Below, in pieces: positions 21,834 through 29,257 of a stretch of 43,367 nt of DNA (its first letter is position 1; each line of letters opens with the position of its first letter). The translations under genes were made by a program, and so were the position numbers. The notes beneath the pieces were generated by a model. It was given only the letters and a program-made list of their open reading frames with translations, was not told where the DNA came from and did not search any database. The DNA is taken from positions 1 through 43,367 of the forward strand of contig JAJYCD010000017.1 in the NCBI GenBank assembly GCA_021778635.1, given 5' to 3'. This stretch comes from Actinomycetes bacterium (GTDB lineage Bacteria > Actinomycetota > Actinomycetes > Actinomycetales > Cellulomonadaceae).

Positions 21834-23075
21834 GTGGGACCGAGTACGACGGACGTCGTCGTCGTCGGGGCGGGGCTGACGGCCGCGCTGGTCGCCGAGA
21901 CCCTGCGCGATCGAGGTCACGCCGGCCGCATCACCCTCGTGGGCGAGGAGGTGCACCGTCCGTACGAGCGGCCGCCCTTGTCGAAGGGTGTGCTGACGGG
22001 GACGGCCGACCGGGAGACGCTGTTCGTCCACGAGCCGGGGTGGTACCCGAGCCACGGCGTCGAGCTGCTCGTCGGGACGACGGCGGTCGCGATCGATCGC
22101 GGCTCTCACCAGGTGGTCCTCGACGGTGGCGAACGGCTCCCGTACGGGTCGCTCGTGCTGGCGACCGGAGCGCGGCCTCGCGTCCTCGCAGTCCCGGGAG
22201 GTCCGCTGCGCGGGGTGCACCACCTCCGGCGGATCGAGGACGCCGAGCGCCTGCGGAGCGCGCTGGCTCAGGCGCGCCGGGTCGCCGTGATCGGCGGGGG
22301 ATGGATCGGGCTCGAGGTGGCGGCGGCGGCACGCACCGCCGGTGCCGAGGTGACGGTGCTGCACCGGGGCGAGCTACCGCTCGAACGTGTTCTCGGGACG
22401 GAGCTGGCTCGGCTGTTCGCCGACCTGCATCGCGAGAACGGCGTCGTGCTCCGCCCGCAGAGCCAGGTCGTCGGGCTCGCGGGCGCGGGCGCCGTCACGG
22501 GCGTGGCGCTCGCGGACGGCACCTCGATCGATGCCGATGTGGTCGTGGTGGGGATCGGTGTCGAACCGTCCACCGACCTCGCGCGCGCAGCGGGTCTCGC
22601 CGTGGGCGGTCCGGGGACGGATCAGGGGATCGTCGTCGACGAGCACCTGCGCACGGTCGATCCGCACATCTGGGCCGCCGGCGACGTCGCGAGCTCGTTC
22701 AGCCCGCGGCTCGGCAGGTACCGACGCGTCGAGCACTGGGAGAACGCCAGGCGGCAGGGCGCGCTCGCGGCCCGATCGGTCCTCGGCGAGGACGTGATCG
22801 ACGACCGGCCGTCGTTCGTGTTCACCGACCAGTTCGACCTCGGCATGGAGCTCACGGGCGACCTCGACGACCCGGCACGTACCCGCGTGGTCGTGCGTGG
22901 GGACGTGCCGGGTCGGGAGCTCGTGGCGTTCTGGCTCGACGGGGACCGCGTGGTCGCCGGGATGAACGTCAACGTGTGGGATGTTGCCGGTCAGGTCGAG
23001 GAGCTGATCGTGTCGGGCCGTGCCGTGGACGAGTCACGCCTGGTCGACCCGGCGATCCCGCTCGAGCAGGTGTGA
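21834..23075 (+). CDS. FAD-dependent ferredoxin/rhodocoxin reductase family
   Basis: 413 residues from GTG 21834, with GAGGAGG at 21822-21828 fixing the start. Two dinucleotide folds are visible: FAD motif VVVGAGLTAALVAETLR at the N-terminus and NAD(P)H motif VAVIGGGWIGLEVAAAAR near residue 145. The second FAD contact IWAAGDVASSF is near residue 280. PYERPPLSKGVLTG after the first fold and the C-terminal reductase domain (LDGDRVVAGMNVNVWDV) are signatures of the rhodocoxin/putidaredoxin reductase family, which passes electrons from NAD(P)H to a ferredoxin, often for a cytochrome P450 or Rieske oxygenase. No ferredoxin, P450 or oxygenase gene lies nearby, so its partner is elsewhere. Confidence 0.92.
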   Translation: MGPSTTDVVVVGAGLTAALVAETLRDRGHAGRITLVGEEVHRPYERPPLSKGVLTGTADRETLFVHEPGWYPSHGVELLVGTTAVAIDRGSHQVVLDGGERLPYGSLVLATGARPRVLAVPGGPLRGVHHLRRIEDAERLRSALAQARRVAVIGGGWIGLEVAAAARTAGAEVTVLHRGELPLERVLGTELARLFADLHRENGVVLRPQSQVVGLAGAGAVTGVALADGTSIDADVVVVGIGVEPSTDLARAAGLAVGGPGTDQGIVVDEHLRTVDPHIWAAGDVASSFSPRLGRYRRVEHWENARRQGALAARSVLGEDVIDDRPSFVFTDQFDLGMELTGDLDDPARTRVVVRGDVPGRELVAFWLDGDRVVAGMNVNVWDVAGQVEELIVSGRAVDESRLVDPAIPLEQV

Positions 23076-23145
23076 GTCGAGGTCCGGACCAGACGTGGCC
23101 GGTGGCCGGGACGGCTCCCTGCCTCGGGCCGGCGACCCTGCGACC

Positions 23146-23793
23146 TCAGCGGTCCGCGTACCGCTGCGCGGCGGCGAGCGCGGCGCGGAGACCGTCCGCG
23201 TCGAGGGCCACGATGTACCCCGGCGTGTCGCGCTGGATGCGCCACCCCTCCGCCAGGGGGCCGGCATCGACGACGTCGTAGCCCAGGTCGTCGATGAGCT
23301 CCGACACGGTGGACTTCGCGCGCGCGTCGTCACCTGCGATGGCCAGCGCACGCCGTCCGGGGCTGCCCGCCGGCGTCCCGGAGACCGCGAGGTCGGCCGC
23401 GGTGATGTGGTTGAACGCCTTGACGACGCGCGAGGTCGGCAGGTGAGCCTGGAGCAGCTCCGCGGTCGTGGTCTGCTCGGAGTCGAGCTCCGGGATGTCG
23501 CCGTCGCGCTGCGGGTAGTAGTTGTTGGTGTCGATCACGATCTTGCCGGCCAGAGGCTCCACCGGGACCTGCCGGTAGTTCTTGAGCGGGACCGTGACCA
23601 CCACGATGTCACCGGCCTCGGCGGCCTCCTGCGCGGTGCCGGCGCGTGCCTGATCCCCGAGCTCGGCGACGAGATCGACGAGGGTCTCCGGCCCGCGGGA
23701 GTTGCTCACCACCACCTCGTACCCGTGCGCCACCGCGAGGTGCGCGAGGGTGCCACCGATGTTGCCGCTTCCGATCAGTCCGATAGTCGTCAT
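23146..23793 (-). CDS. NADP-binding F420-dependent-reductase-like oxidoreductase
   Basis: 215 residues from ATG 23793. The N-terminal Rossmann fold IGLIGSGNIGGTLAHLAVAHG is followed by VVVSNSRGPETL, where NSR is the typical NADP-phosphate-binding stretch of the F420H2:NADP oxidoreductase/NADP-oxidoreductase-coenzyme-F420 family. Further family marks are VIDTNNYYPQRDG and RVVKAFNHI. Many bacterial members do not use F420 but reduce other substrates with NADPH. Length fits the single-domain short type. It is convergent with the ferredoxin reductase and divergent from the epimerase. Confidence 0.88.
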   Translation of the reverse strand: MTTIGLIGSGNIGGTLAHLAVAHGYEVVVSNSRGPETLVDLVAELGDQARAGTAQEAAEAGDIVVVTVPLKNYRQVPVEPLAGKIVIDTNNYYPQRDGDIPELDSEQTTTAELLQAHLPTSRVVKAFNHITAADLAVSGTPAGSPGRRALAIAGDDARAKSTVSELIDDLGYDVVDAGPLAEGWRIQRDTPGYIVALDADGLRAALAAAQRYADR

Positions 23794-23962
23794 GCGCAGC
23801 CCAACCGCCGGTGCGCCCACGATGTTCCCGGTCGCGACGGTCCCGGCCACCGCCCTCCGACTACAGGTCGGGACCGTTCGTGTCGATCACGACGGCAGGG
23901 CGCGTCGCGTGCGGCGCTCCGCCCGTCTCCGACCCGCCCGCGACCTGTCAAGGAGCCGCTTC

Positions 23963-25324
23963 GTGCCGACCCGCCCGCACCAGCCCAAGGTTCTCGTCGT
24001 CGTCGGGACCCGTGCCGAGGCGACCAAGATGATCCCCGTCGTCCATGCGCTGCAGCGCGACGGTCGGTTCCGGCCGGTGATCGTCAGCACCGGGCAGTAT
24101 GCCGAGCACGTCGACGACCTGCTGCGCCAGGCCGACGTCATGAAGGACGTGGACCTCGGGGTCGGGCGGTCGGGACAGCTCACCCTCAACCAGCTCTTCG
24201 CGACGATCCTGCTCGGCATCGAGGAGGTCTGCAGCGCGACGCAGATGCCTCAGGAGATGGTCGGCAACGGCCGTCGCACGCCGACCGGCGCCGTCGCGTG
24301 CCTCGTCCTCGGGGACGCGACCTCGGCCGTCGCCGCGGCGCTGGCGGCGTTCCACCTGCGCATCCCCGTGGTGCACATCGAGGCCGGGATGAGGACCGAG
24401 GATCGGTTCTCGCCGTTCCCCGAGGAGGCGAACCGCGAGCTCCTGGCGCGGCTGGCGGCGTTCCACCTCGCCCCGACGAACGCGCACAAGCGCAACCTCG
24501 TCCTCGAGGGCGTCGACTACGAGCGCATCCTCGTGACGGGCAACACCGCGATCGACGCCCTCCAGTGGTCCGCGAGCAGGAGGGCGCCGTACGAGGACCC
24601 GGCTCTCGCCGACCTCGAGGACGACGAGACGACGCGCGTCGTCGTCGTGACGGCGCACCGGCGCGAGACCTGGGGGCGTGGGTTGGAGGGGATCGTCGAG
24701 GCCGTCGCCCGGCTGGCGGAGCTGTACCCCGAGACGCGGTTCGTCATCCCGCTCCACCCGGACCCGACGATGCAGGACGCGCTGCGATCCCGGCTCGCAG
24801 AGCTCGCCAACGTGACGCTCGTCGAGCGCCTGGGATACGCGGGATTCTCGCGCCTGCTCGCGCGGGCGAGCCTGGCGATCTCCGACGCGGGCGGGATCCA
24901 GGAGGAGGCGCCCGGCCTCGGCACGCCGGTGCTCGTCACGCGGGACGAGACCGAACGCACCGATGGCGTGGCCGCGGGCACGCTCGAGCTCGTCGGGACC
25001 AAGAGCGGCCGGATCGTCGCCGCTGCGCGCGCGCTGCTGGACAGCCCGGAGGCCTATGCCGCCCGGGTGGCGCGGGTCAACCCCTACGGCGACGGCCGTG
25101 CTGCCGAGCGGATCGTCCAGGCGCTCGGGCACATCGTCTTCGGGACACCCGCCCCTGCCCCGTTCGGCAGCGGGATCCTGCGCGATGCGGTGCTCCGCAG
25201 GTTCGGCGACGTGCCCGGTCTGCTGCCCGAGGGACCGGCGGCGGCCGACCGGGTGACCGGGCTGACGGTCCCGACACAGCCCGAACGGACGCCGAGCGTC
25301 GCTGCGTCGGAACCGCCCGCCTGA
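23963..25324 (+). CDS. wecB: UDP-N-acetylglucosamine 2-epimerase (non-hydrolysing), variant
   Basis: 453 residues from GTG 23963 (AAGGAG at 23950-23955). The enzyme interconverts UDP-GlcNAc and UDP-ManNAc for cell-wall polysaccharide. Seen: VVVGTRAEATKMIPV at the N-terminus, HIEAGMRTEDRFSPFPEEANR (138 onward), GNTAIDAL, TAHRRE with the catalytic His232, and ISDAGGIQEEAP. Catalytic Asp, two Glu and His are kept. Two departures stand out: the usual VHGDTTS is VLGDATS after an extra segment with QEMVGNGRRTPTGA, and SDSGG is SDAGG. The protein is about 75 residues longer than usual because of this insertion and a Pro/Ala-rich C-terminal tail of about 60 residues. It precedes a cell-surface lipoprotein gene. 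Confidence 0.87.
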   Translation: MPTRPHQPKVLVVVGTRAEATKMIPVVHALQRDGRFRPVIVSTGQYAEHVDDLLRQADVMKDVDLGVGRSGQLTLNQLFATILLGIEEVCSATQMPQEMVGNGRRTPTGAVACLVLGDATSAVAAALAAFHLRIPVVHIEAGMRTEDRFSPFPEEANRELLARLAAFHLAPTNAHKRNLVLEGVDYERILVTGNTAIDALQWSASRRAPYEDPALADLEDDETTRVVVVTAHRRETWGRGLEGIVEAVARLAELYPETRFVIPLHPDPTMQDALRSRLAELANVTLVERLGYAGFSRLLARASLAISDAGGIQEEAPGLGTPVLVTRDETERTDGVAAGTLELVGTKSGRIVAAARALLDSPEAYAARVARVNPYGDGRAAERIVQALGHIVFGTPAPAPFGSGILRDAVLRRFGDVPGLLPEGPAAADRVTGLTVPTQPERTPSVAASEPPA

Positions 25325-25394
25325 TCGACTCCGCGGCATCGACGAGGGCCGGGCGGGAGACGACGGCTTCCGCGGGGTGACCGTCGCGCGTGCC

Positions 25395-25400
25395 TACAGT
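25395..25400 (+). promoter_or_regulatory. -10 hexamer upstream of the CWB2-like lipoprotein
   Basis: TACAGT, expected start of transcription near 25407, about 31 bases before GTG 25438. No convincing -35 is seen. Confidence 0.4.
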
Positions 25401-25437
25401 GGGGGACGCCGCTCATCGACCGACAGGGGGACTGCCC

Positions 25438-27339
25438 GTGCGAGCACGGCTCGTGGCAGCGATCGCCGTCGGAGCGTCCCTCGGTCTGATGGCCGGGTGC
25501 ACCGGGGCCGGCGGGCACGCCCGGGTGACCGAGCGCGGCGCGACGGGACCCACCGCGGCCGGGTCCACCGCGGCTGCGTCGACCACCGCTGCGTCGACGG
25601 CGGCTGCGTCGACGGCGGCTGCGTCGACCACGGCCGCGCCTCGCTCGACGGTGCCGTTCCCGCCCGGATCGGGTTCGCCTGGGTCGGGCGGCACCGCGGC
25701 TCGGGCGGCCGCGCTGACGCGCGCGGTGACCGGCACGAGCGTGGCGGCCGAGACGAGCGCGTCCGTGCTCGCGCTCCGGGTGAGCCGGGAGTGGTGGGTT
25801 CGGGCGCCGGTGGTCGTGGTGGCCGCCGCGGACGACGCCGACGCCGTCCTGCGCGCGTCCTCGGTGGCCGTCATGATCGGCGCACCCGTGCTGCTCGCCG
25901 GCCCGAGGGACTCGGGGGAGCCGGCCGACGCGATCGGCGCGGAGCTGTCCCGGCTGGGTGCTCTTCAGGTGCTCACGGCGGGTGCGGTCGACGGCGCCGT
26001 GCTGGCTGACGGTGACGTGCGCCCGGCCGTGCTCGCGCTCCCGGACGCGCTTCCGGCACTCGCGGGCGTCGTCGGCGTGGCGCGCCTGACCGCACGGCAG
26101 ACCGCCCCGTCGGACGCCGTGGCCGCGGTGCTCGCGCTCCCGCGCGGCGGCGCGACGCTCCTGGTCGCCGCGGCGCCGACAGCGCGGGCGCCCGTCGCCG
26201 GATCGGTGCCCTCGCCGCCTCCGCAGTCTCCGGGCCTGATCGACGGCATCCGGCACGCGTCCGAGTCCCTGGTCCCACGCCGGGCGGTGGTCGGGTACGA
26301 GCAGGCGACCGCCCCGGCCGGGGCGGTTCTCCTGACGACCGGGGACGCGTCGCAGTTCGCGGCGGTCGCCTCGGCGCGCGCAGCCGGTGTCGACGTCGTG
26401 ATCGCCCCCGGCGGGGACCCGCGGAGCACCCCGGGCGTGATCGACGCGCTCGCGCGGAGCGTCCCCTCGTCGGTCCTCGCGCTCGGTGGGTCGTTCGGGT
26501 CGGAGGGCGTGCTGGCCGAACGTGTCGCGACGGCTGCCACCGGGGTCCAGCTTCCGGGCGGCGGTCAGACGATCGAGCCGGGCAAGCGGTACGTCGCGCT
26601 CTACGGGACCCCGGGGACCCCGAGCCTCGGCCTGCTCGGCGAGCAGGACGTTCCCACCACGATCGCCCGCGCCGACGCGATGGCCGCGCCGTACCGCGCC
26701 TTGACCTCGGAGGTCGTGATCCCCACCGTCGAGATCATCGCGACGGTCGCCTCCGCCGGACCGGGCGCCGACGGCAACTACTCGAACGAGCGTCCGGTCG
26801 CGTCGCTGCGGCCCCTGGTGGATGCGGCCCGTGCTGCGGGCGACTACGTGGTGCTCGACCTCCAGCCCGGTCGGACGGACTTCCTCACGCAGGCGCAGCA
26901 GTACGCCGAGCTGCTCGCGCTGCCGGACGTCGGCCTGGCGCTCGACCCGGAGTGGCGCCTCGGACCGGACCAGGTGCACCTGCGGCAGATCGGCTCGGTC
27001 TCGGTCGACGAGGTGAACGGGGTCGCGGCGTGGCTCGCCGATCTCACGCGATCGAGGGACCTGCCGCAGAAGCTCTTCGTGGTGCACGAGTTCAGCGTGG
27101 GGATGGTGCCCGGCATCGACCGGCTGGACACCTCGCACGACGAGCTCGCCGTGCTGATCCATGTGGACGGCCAGGGCTCGCAACCGGCGAAGGCGGGGAC
27201 GTGGGCCACGCTCCGGGCGGCCGCTCCGCAGGTGCGGTGGTGGGGGTGGAAGAACTTCGTCGACGAGGACCACCCGATGCTCGACCCGACGCAGACGTAC
27301 CAGGTCCGTCCGACTCCTGACCTGGTGACCTACCAGTGA
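25438..27339 (+). CDS. Cell-surface lipoprotein with CWB2-like region and C-terminal barrel-like domain
   Basis: 633 residues from GTG 25438, preceded by an AGGGGG site. The lipoprotein signal ends in LMAGC (Cys21). Next is a repetitive Ser/Thr/Ala linker built of STAAAST-like units. Residues about 120-380 resemble cell-wall-binding (CWB2) repeats: DADAVLRASSVAVMIGAPVLLAGP, then LGALQVLTAGAV, and again SSVLALGGSFG. Residues about 385-633 (KRYVALYGTPGTPSLGLLGE, VVLDLQPGRTDFLTQAQQY, LALDPEWRLGP, KLFVVHEFSVGM, WWGWKNFVDEDHP) look like a barrel-type domain with conserved Asp/Glu; a glycoside-hydrolase-like activity is plausible but not shown. The gene follows a UDP-GlcNAc epimerase by 113 bases, suggesting work on wall polysaccharide. 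Confidence 0.78.
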   Translation: MRARLVAAIAVGASLGLMAGCTGAGGHARVTERGATGPTAAGSTAAASTTAASTAAASTAAASTTAAPRSTVPFPPGSGSPGSGGTAARAAALTRAVTGTSVAAETSASVLALRVSREWWVRAPVVVVAAADDADAVLRASSVAVMIGAPVLLAGPRDSGEPADAIGAELSRLGALQVLTAGAVDGAVLADGDVRPAVLALPDALPALAGVVGVARLTARQTAPSDAVAAVLALPRGGATLLVAAAPTARAPVAGSVPSPPPQSPGLIDGIRHASESLVPRRAVVGYEQATAPAGAVLLTTGDASQFAAVASARAAGVDVVIAPGGDPRSTPGVIDALARSVPSSVLALGGSFGSEGVLAERVATAATGVQLPGGGQTIEPGKRYVALYGTPGTPSLGLLGEQDVPTTIARADAMAAPYRALTSEVVIPTVEIIATVASAGPGADGNYSNERPVASLRPLVDAARAAGDYVVLDLQPGRTDFLTQAQQYAELLALPDVGLALDPEWRLGPDQVHLRQIGSVSVDEVNGVAAWLADLTRSRDLPQKLFVVHEFSVGMVPGIDRLDTSHDELAVLIHVDGQGSQPAKAGTWATLRAAAPQVRWWGWKNFVDEDHPMLDPTQTYQVRPTPDLVTYQ

Positions 27340-27393
27340 CCTGGTGACCTCCCCGTGACCTGGTGACCTCCCAGTGACCCGGTGACCTGGGAG
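27318..27393 (+). repeat. 19-bp tandem repeat, four units, across the stop codon
   Basis: Units start at 27318, 27337, 27356 and 27375 with consensus TGACCTGGTGACCTCCCAG. The first encodes the last residues (DLVTY) of the lipoprotein and its stop TGA is the start of the second unit. The fourth unit diverges and forms half of the terminator hairpin. Confidence 0.8.
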
Positions 27394-27394
27394 G
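27367..27394 (+). terminator. Hairpin at the end of the tandem repeat
   Basis: CCTCCCAG (27367-27374) pairs perfectly with CTGGGAGG (27387-27394), loop of 12 bases, 28 bases after the lipoprotein stop. No T-run. Confidence 0.5.
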
Positions 27395-27438
27395 ATCCCG
27401 CGCCCCCGGGCGTCCCGGAACATCCGCGGTGCCCATGA

Positions 27439-27459
27439 AGTTGAAATGTCAACTATCAT
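27439..27459 (+). promoter_or_regulatory. MarR-type palindromic operator and -10
   Basis: AGTTGA-AATG-TCAACT (27439-27454) is a perfect 6-bp inverted repeat, directly followed by the -10 hexamer TATCAT (27454-27459). Such sites are typical of MarR-family repressors. It is about 30 bases upstream of the VOC gene. Confidence 0.5.
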
Positions 27460-27488
27460 GACGGAGAACCGATCGGAAGGGCACCTCG

Positions 27489-28388
27489 ATGACCACCACG
27501 CAGGACCTCATCGCCGCAGCGACCTCGATGGACGCGGTCAGCCTGCTGGTGGCCGACCTCGACGGCATGACGGCCTACTACCGCGACGTGATCGCGCTCG
27601 ACGTGCTGGACGCCGTGGCGCCCACGGAGCAGCCCGGCGCGGGACGCACCGGCGCGAGCGTGGTCCTCGGTCGGCGCGGGGTACCGGTCGTCGTGCTCCG
27701 GCACGCGCCCGACCTGCCGCGGGCCGCCCGTGGGCAGGCCGGGCTCTTCCACACGGCGATCCTGTTCGAGGACCGCGCGGGCCTCGCCGCCACCGTCGCC
27801 TCGGTCGCGACGAAGGCGCCGGACTCGTACGTCGGCAGCGCGGACCATCTCGTGTCGCTCGCGTTCTACTTCACCGACCCCGAGGGCAACGGCATCGAGC
27901 TGTACTGGGACCGGGCGCGCAGCGAGTGGCAGTGGGACGGCTCGCGGCCCCGGATGGCCACGCTGCCGCTCGACCCGAACGGGTTCCTCGGCGACCACCT
28001 CACCGACGCCGGCCTCGAGCAGCCCGGTGCCGGGAACGCCGGCGTCGGTCACGTGCATCTGCAGGTCGGTGACGTCGGGCTCGCCCGGTCGTTCTACGTC
28101 GACGCGCTCGGTTTCGAGGTGACCGGCCTGATGCACGGCGCGCTGTTCGTGGCCGCGGGCGGATACCACCACCACATGGCCATGAACACCTGGAACAGTG
28201 CGGGCGCGGGACCCCGCGCCTCCTCGCTCGGACTCGGCGAGGTCGCGATCCTCGTGCCGGCGCGGGACGACCTCGGCGCGCTCGCCGAGAGGCTCACGCG
28301 TCACGGCGTCCCGGTGCGCGACGACGGCGCCGCTCTCGCGTTCGAGGACCCGTGGCGCAACCTGATCCGGGTCTCCGCCGACCACTGA
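27489..28388 (+). CDS. VOC family (glyoxalase/extradiol dioxygenase-like) two-domain protein
   Basis: 299 residues with two vicinal-oxygen-chelate modules, like Bacillus CatE and YfiE. First half: VSLLVADLDGMTAYYRDVIAL, metal ligand His in LFHTAILFED, and Glu in PEGNGIELYWDR. Second half: GHVHLQVGDVGLARSFYVDAL with metal-ligand His, YHHHMAMNTWNS with the second His and a terminal RNLIRVSADH strand; the third ligand of the second module is less clear. The likely reaction class is ring-cleaving dioxygenation or a glyoxalase-like step on a quinone or catechol. ATG 27489 is preceded by GGAAGG. The MarR-type palindrome upstream suggests induction by a phenolic or quinone. A longer in-frame start is not supported. 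Confidence 0.86.
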   Translation: MTTTQDLIAAATSMDAVSLLVADLDGMTAYYRDVIALDVLDAVAPTEQPGAGRTGASVVLGRRGVPVVVLRHAPDLPRAARGQAGLFHTAILFEDRAGLAATVASVATKAPDSYVGSADHLVSLAFYFTDPEGNGIELYWDRARSEWQWDGSRPRMATLPLDPNGFLGDHLTDAGLEQPGAGNAGVGHVHLQVGDVGLARSFYVDALGFEVTGLMHGALFVAAGGYHHHMAMNTWNSAGAGPRASSLGLGEVAILVPARDDLGALAERLTRHGVPVRDDGAALAFEDPWRNLIRVSADH

Positions 28389-28403
28389 CGCGACGCGCCG
28401 GGC

Positions 28404-28422
28404 CGCCGCGGACCGTGCGGCG
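28404..28422 (+). terminator. Short GC-rich hairpin after the VOC gene
   Basis: CGCCGC (28404-28409) with GCGGCG (28417-28422), loop of seven, 16 bases after the stop; no T-run. It is followed by TAGACT (28442-28447), the probable -10 of the next gene. Confidence 0.35.
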
Positions 28423-28472
28423 ACGGCGCCGGTCACGTGCCTAGACTCGAGAGATCGACCAGAGGAGTGACC

Positions 28473-29246
28473 ATGGCCGCACGCATCCGCATCGGTGTCC
28501 AGATCCAGCCGCAGCACGCCGACTACGCCCAGATCCGCGATGCCGTCGCGGCGGCGGAGGACGCCGGCGTCGACGTGATCTTCAACTGGGACCACTTCTT
28601 CCCGCTGTACGGCGATCCCGACGGCAAGCACTTCGAGTGCTGGACAATGCTCGGCGCGTGGGCCGAGCAGACGAGCCGCGTCGAGATCGGCGCCCTGGTC
28701 ACGTGCAACTCGTACCGCAATCCCGAGCTCCTGGCGGACATGGCGCGGACCGTCGACCACATCTCCGGCGGTCGGCTGATCCTCGGGATCGGTGCCGGGT
28801 GGTTCGAGAAGGACTACGACCAGTTCGGCTACGAGTTCGGGACAGCGGGATCGCGGATCGCCGACCTCGCGCAGGCGCTGCCCCGGATCAAGGCTCGCTG
28901 GGCGGCCTCGAACCCGGCACCCACCCGGCAGATCCCGATCCTCGTCGGCGGTGGTGGCGAACGGAAGACGCTGCGGGTGGTCGCCGAGCACGCGGACGCG
29001 TGGCACAGCTTCGGCGACCTCGCGACGCTCACCCGCAAGAGCGCGATCCTCGACGAGCACGGGGCGGCCGTCGGACGCGATACGAGCGTCGTCGAGCGGT
29101 CGGTGGCGGTCTCCGCACCGCCGTCCGAGGTCGCCGCCGACCTCGTCGCCGCCGGTGTCTCGCTGTTCACGATCGGCATCGGCGGACCGAGCTACGACCT
29201 CTCCCTGGTCAGGCAGTGGGTCGCCTGGCGGGACGCCCCACACTGA
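28473..29246 (+). CDS. LLM-class flavin (F420-type) oxidoreductase
   Basis: 257 residues of the luciferase-like monooxygenase family with a TIM-barrel pattern. Seen: IRIGVQIQPQHADYAQI at the first strand, NWDHFFPLYGDPDG with the conserved Asp-His after strand 2, IGALVTCNSYRNPELLADMA, and DHISGGRLILGIGAGWFEKDY, the most typical block of the F420-dependent branch (family TIGR03560-like by its start, by memory). Actinomycetes make F420, so use of F420 rather than FMN is likely but inferred. ATG 28473 is preceded by AGAGGAG; a GTG six bases upstream overlaps that site. It ends 12 bases before the next gene's probable start, so they may share a transcript. Substrate unknown. Confidence 0.88.
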   Translation: MAARIRIGVQIQPQHADYAQIRDAVAAAEDAGVDVIFNWDHFFPLYGDPDGKHFECWTMLGAWAEQTSRVEIGALVTCNSYRNPELLADMARTVDHISGGRLILGIGAGWFEKDYDQFGYEFGTAGSRIADLAQALPRIKARWAASNPAPTRQIPILVGGGGERKTLRVVAEHADAWHSFGDLATLTRKSAILDEHGAAVGRDTSVVERSVAVSAPPSEVAADLVAAGVSLFTIGIGGPSYDLSLVRQWVAWRDAPH

Positions 29247-29257
29247 CCGGTCGTGCG

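Noticed and set aside
27318-27393. CRISPR array
   Set aside because: The units are only 19 bp and directly adjacent with no unique spacers, so this is a simple tandem repeat.
25084-27459. A 791-residue minus-strand frame opposite the CWB2-like lipoprotein
   Set aside because: Arg/Asp/Gly-rich shadow frame without a start context; the plus strand has a lipoprotein signal and recognisable domains.
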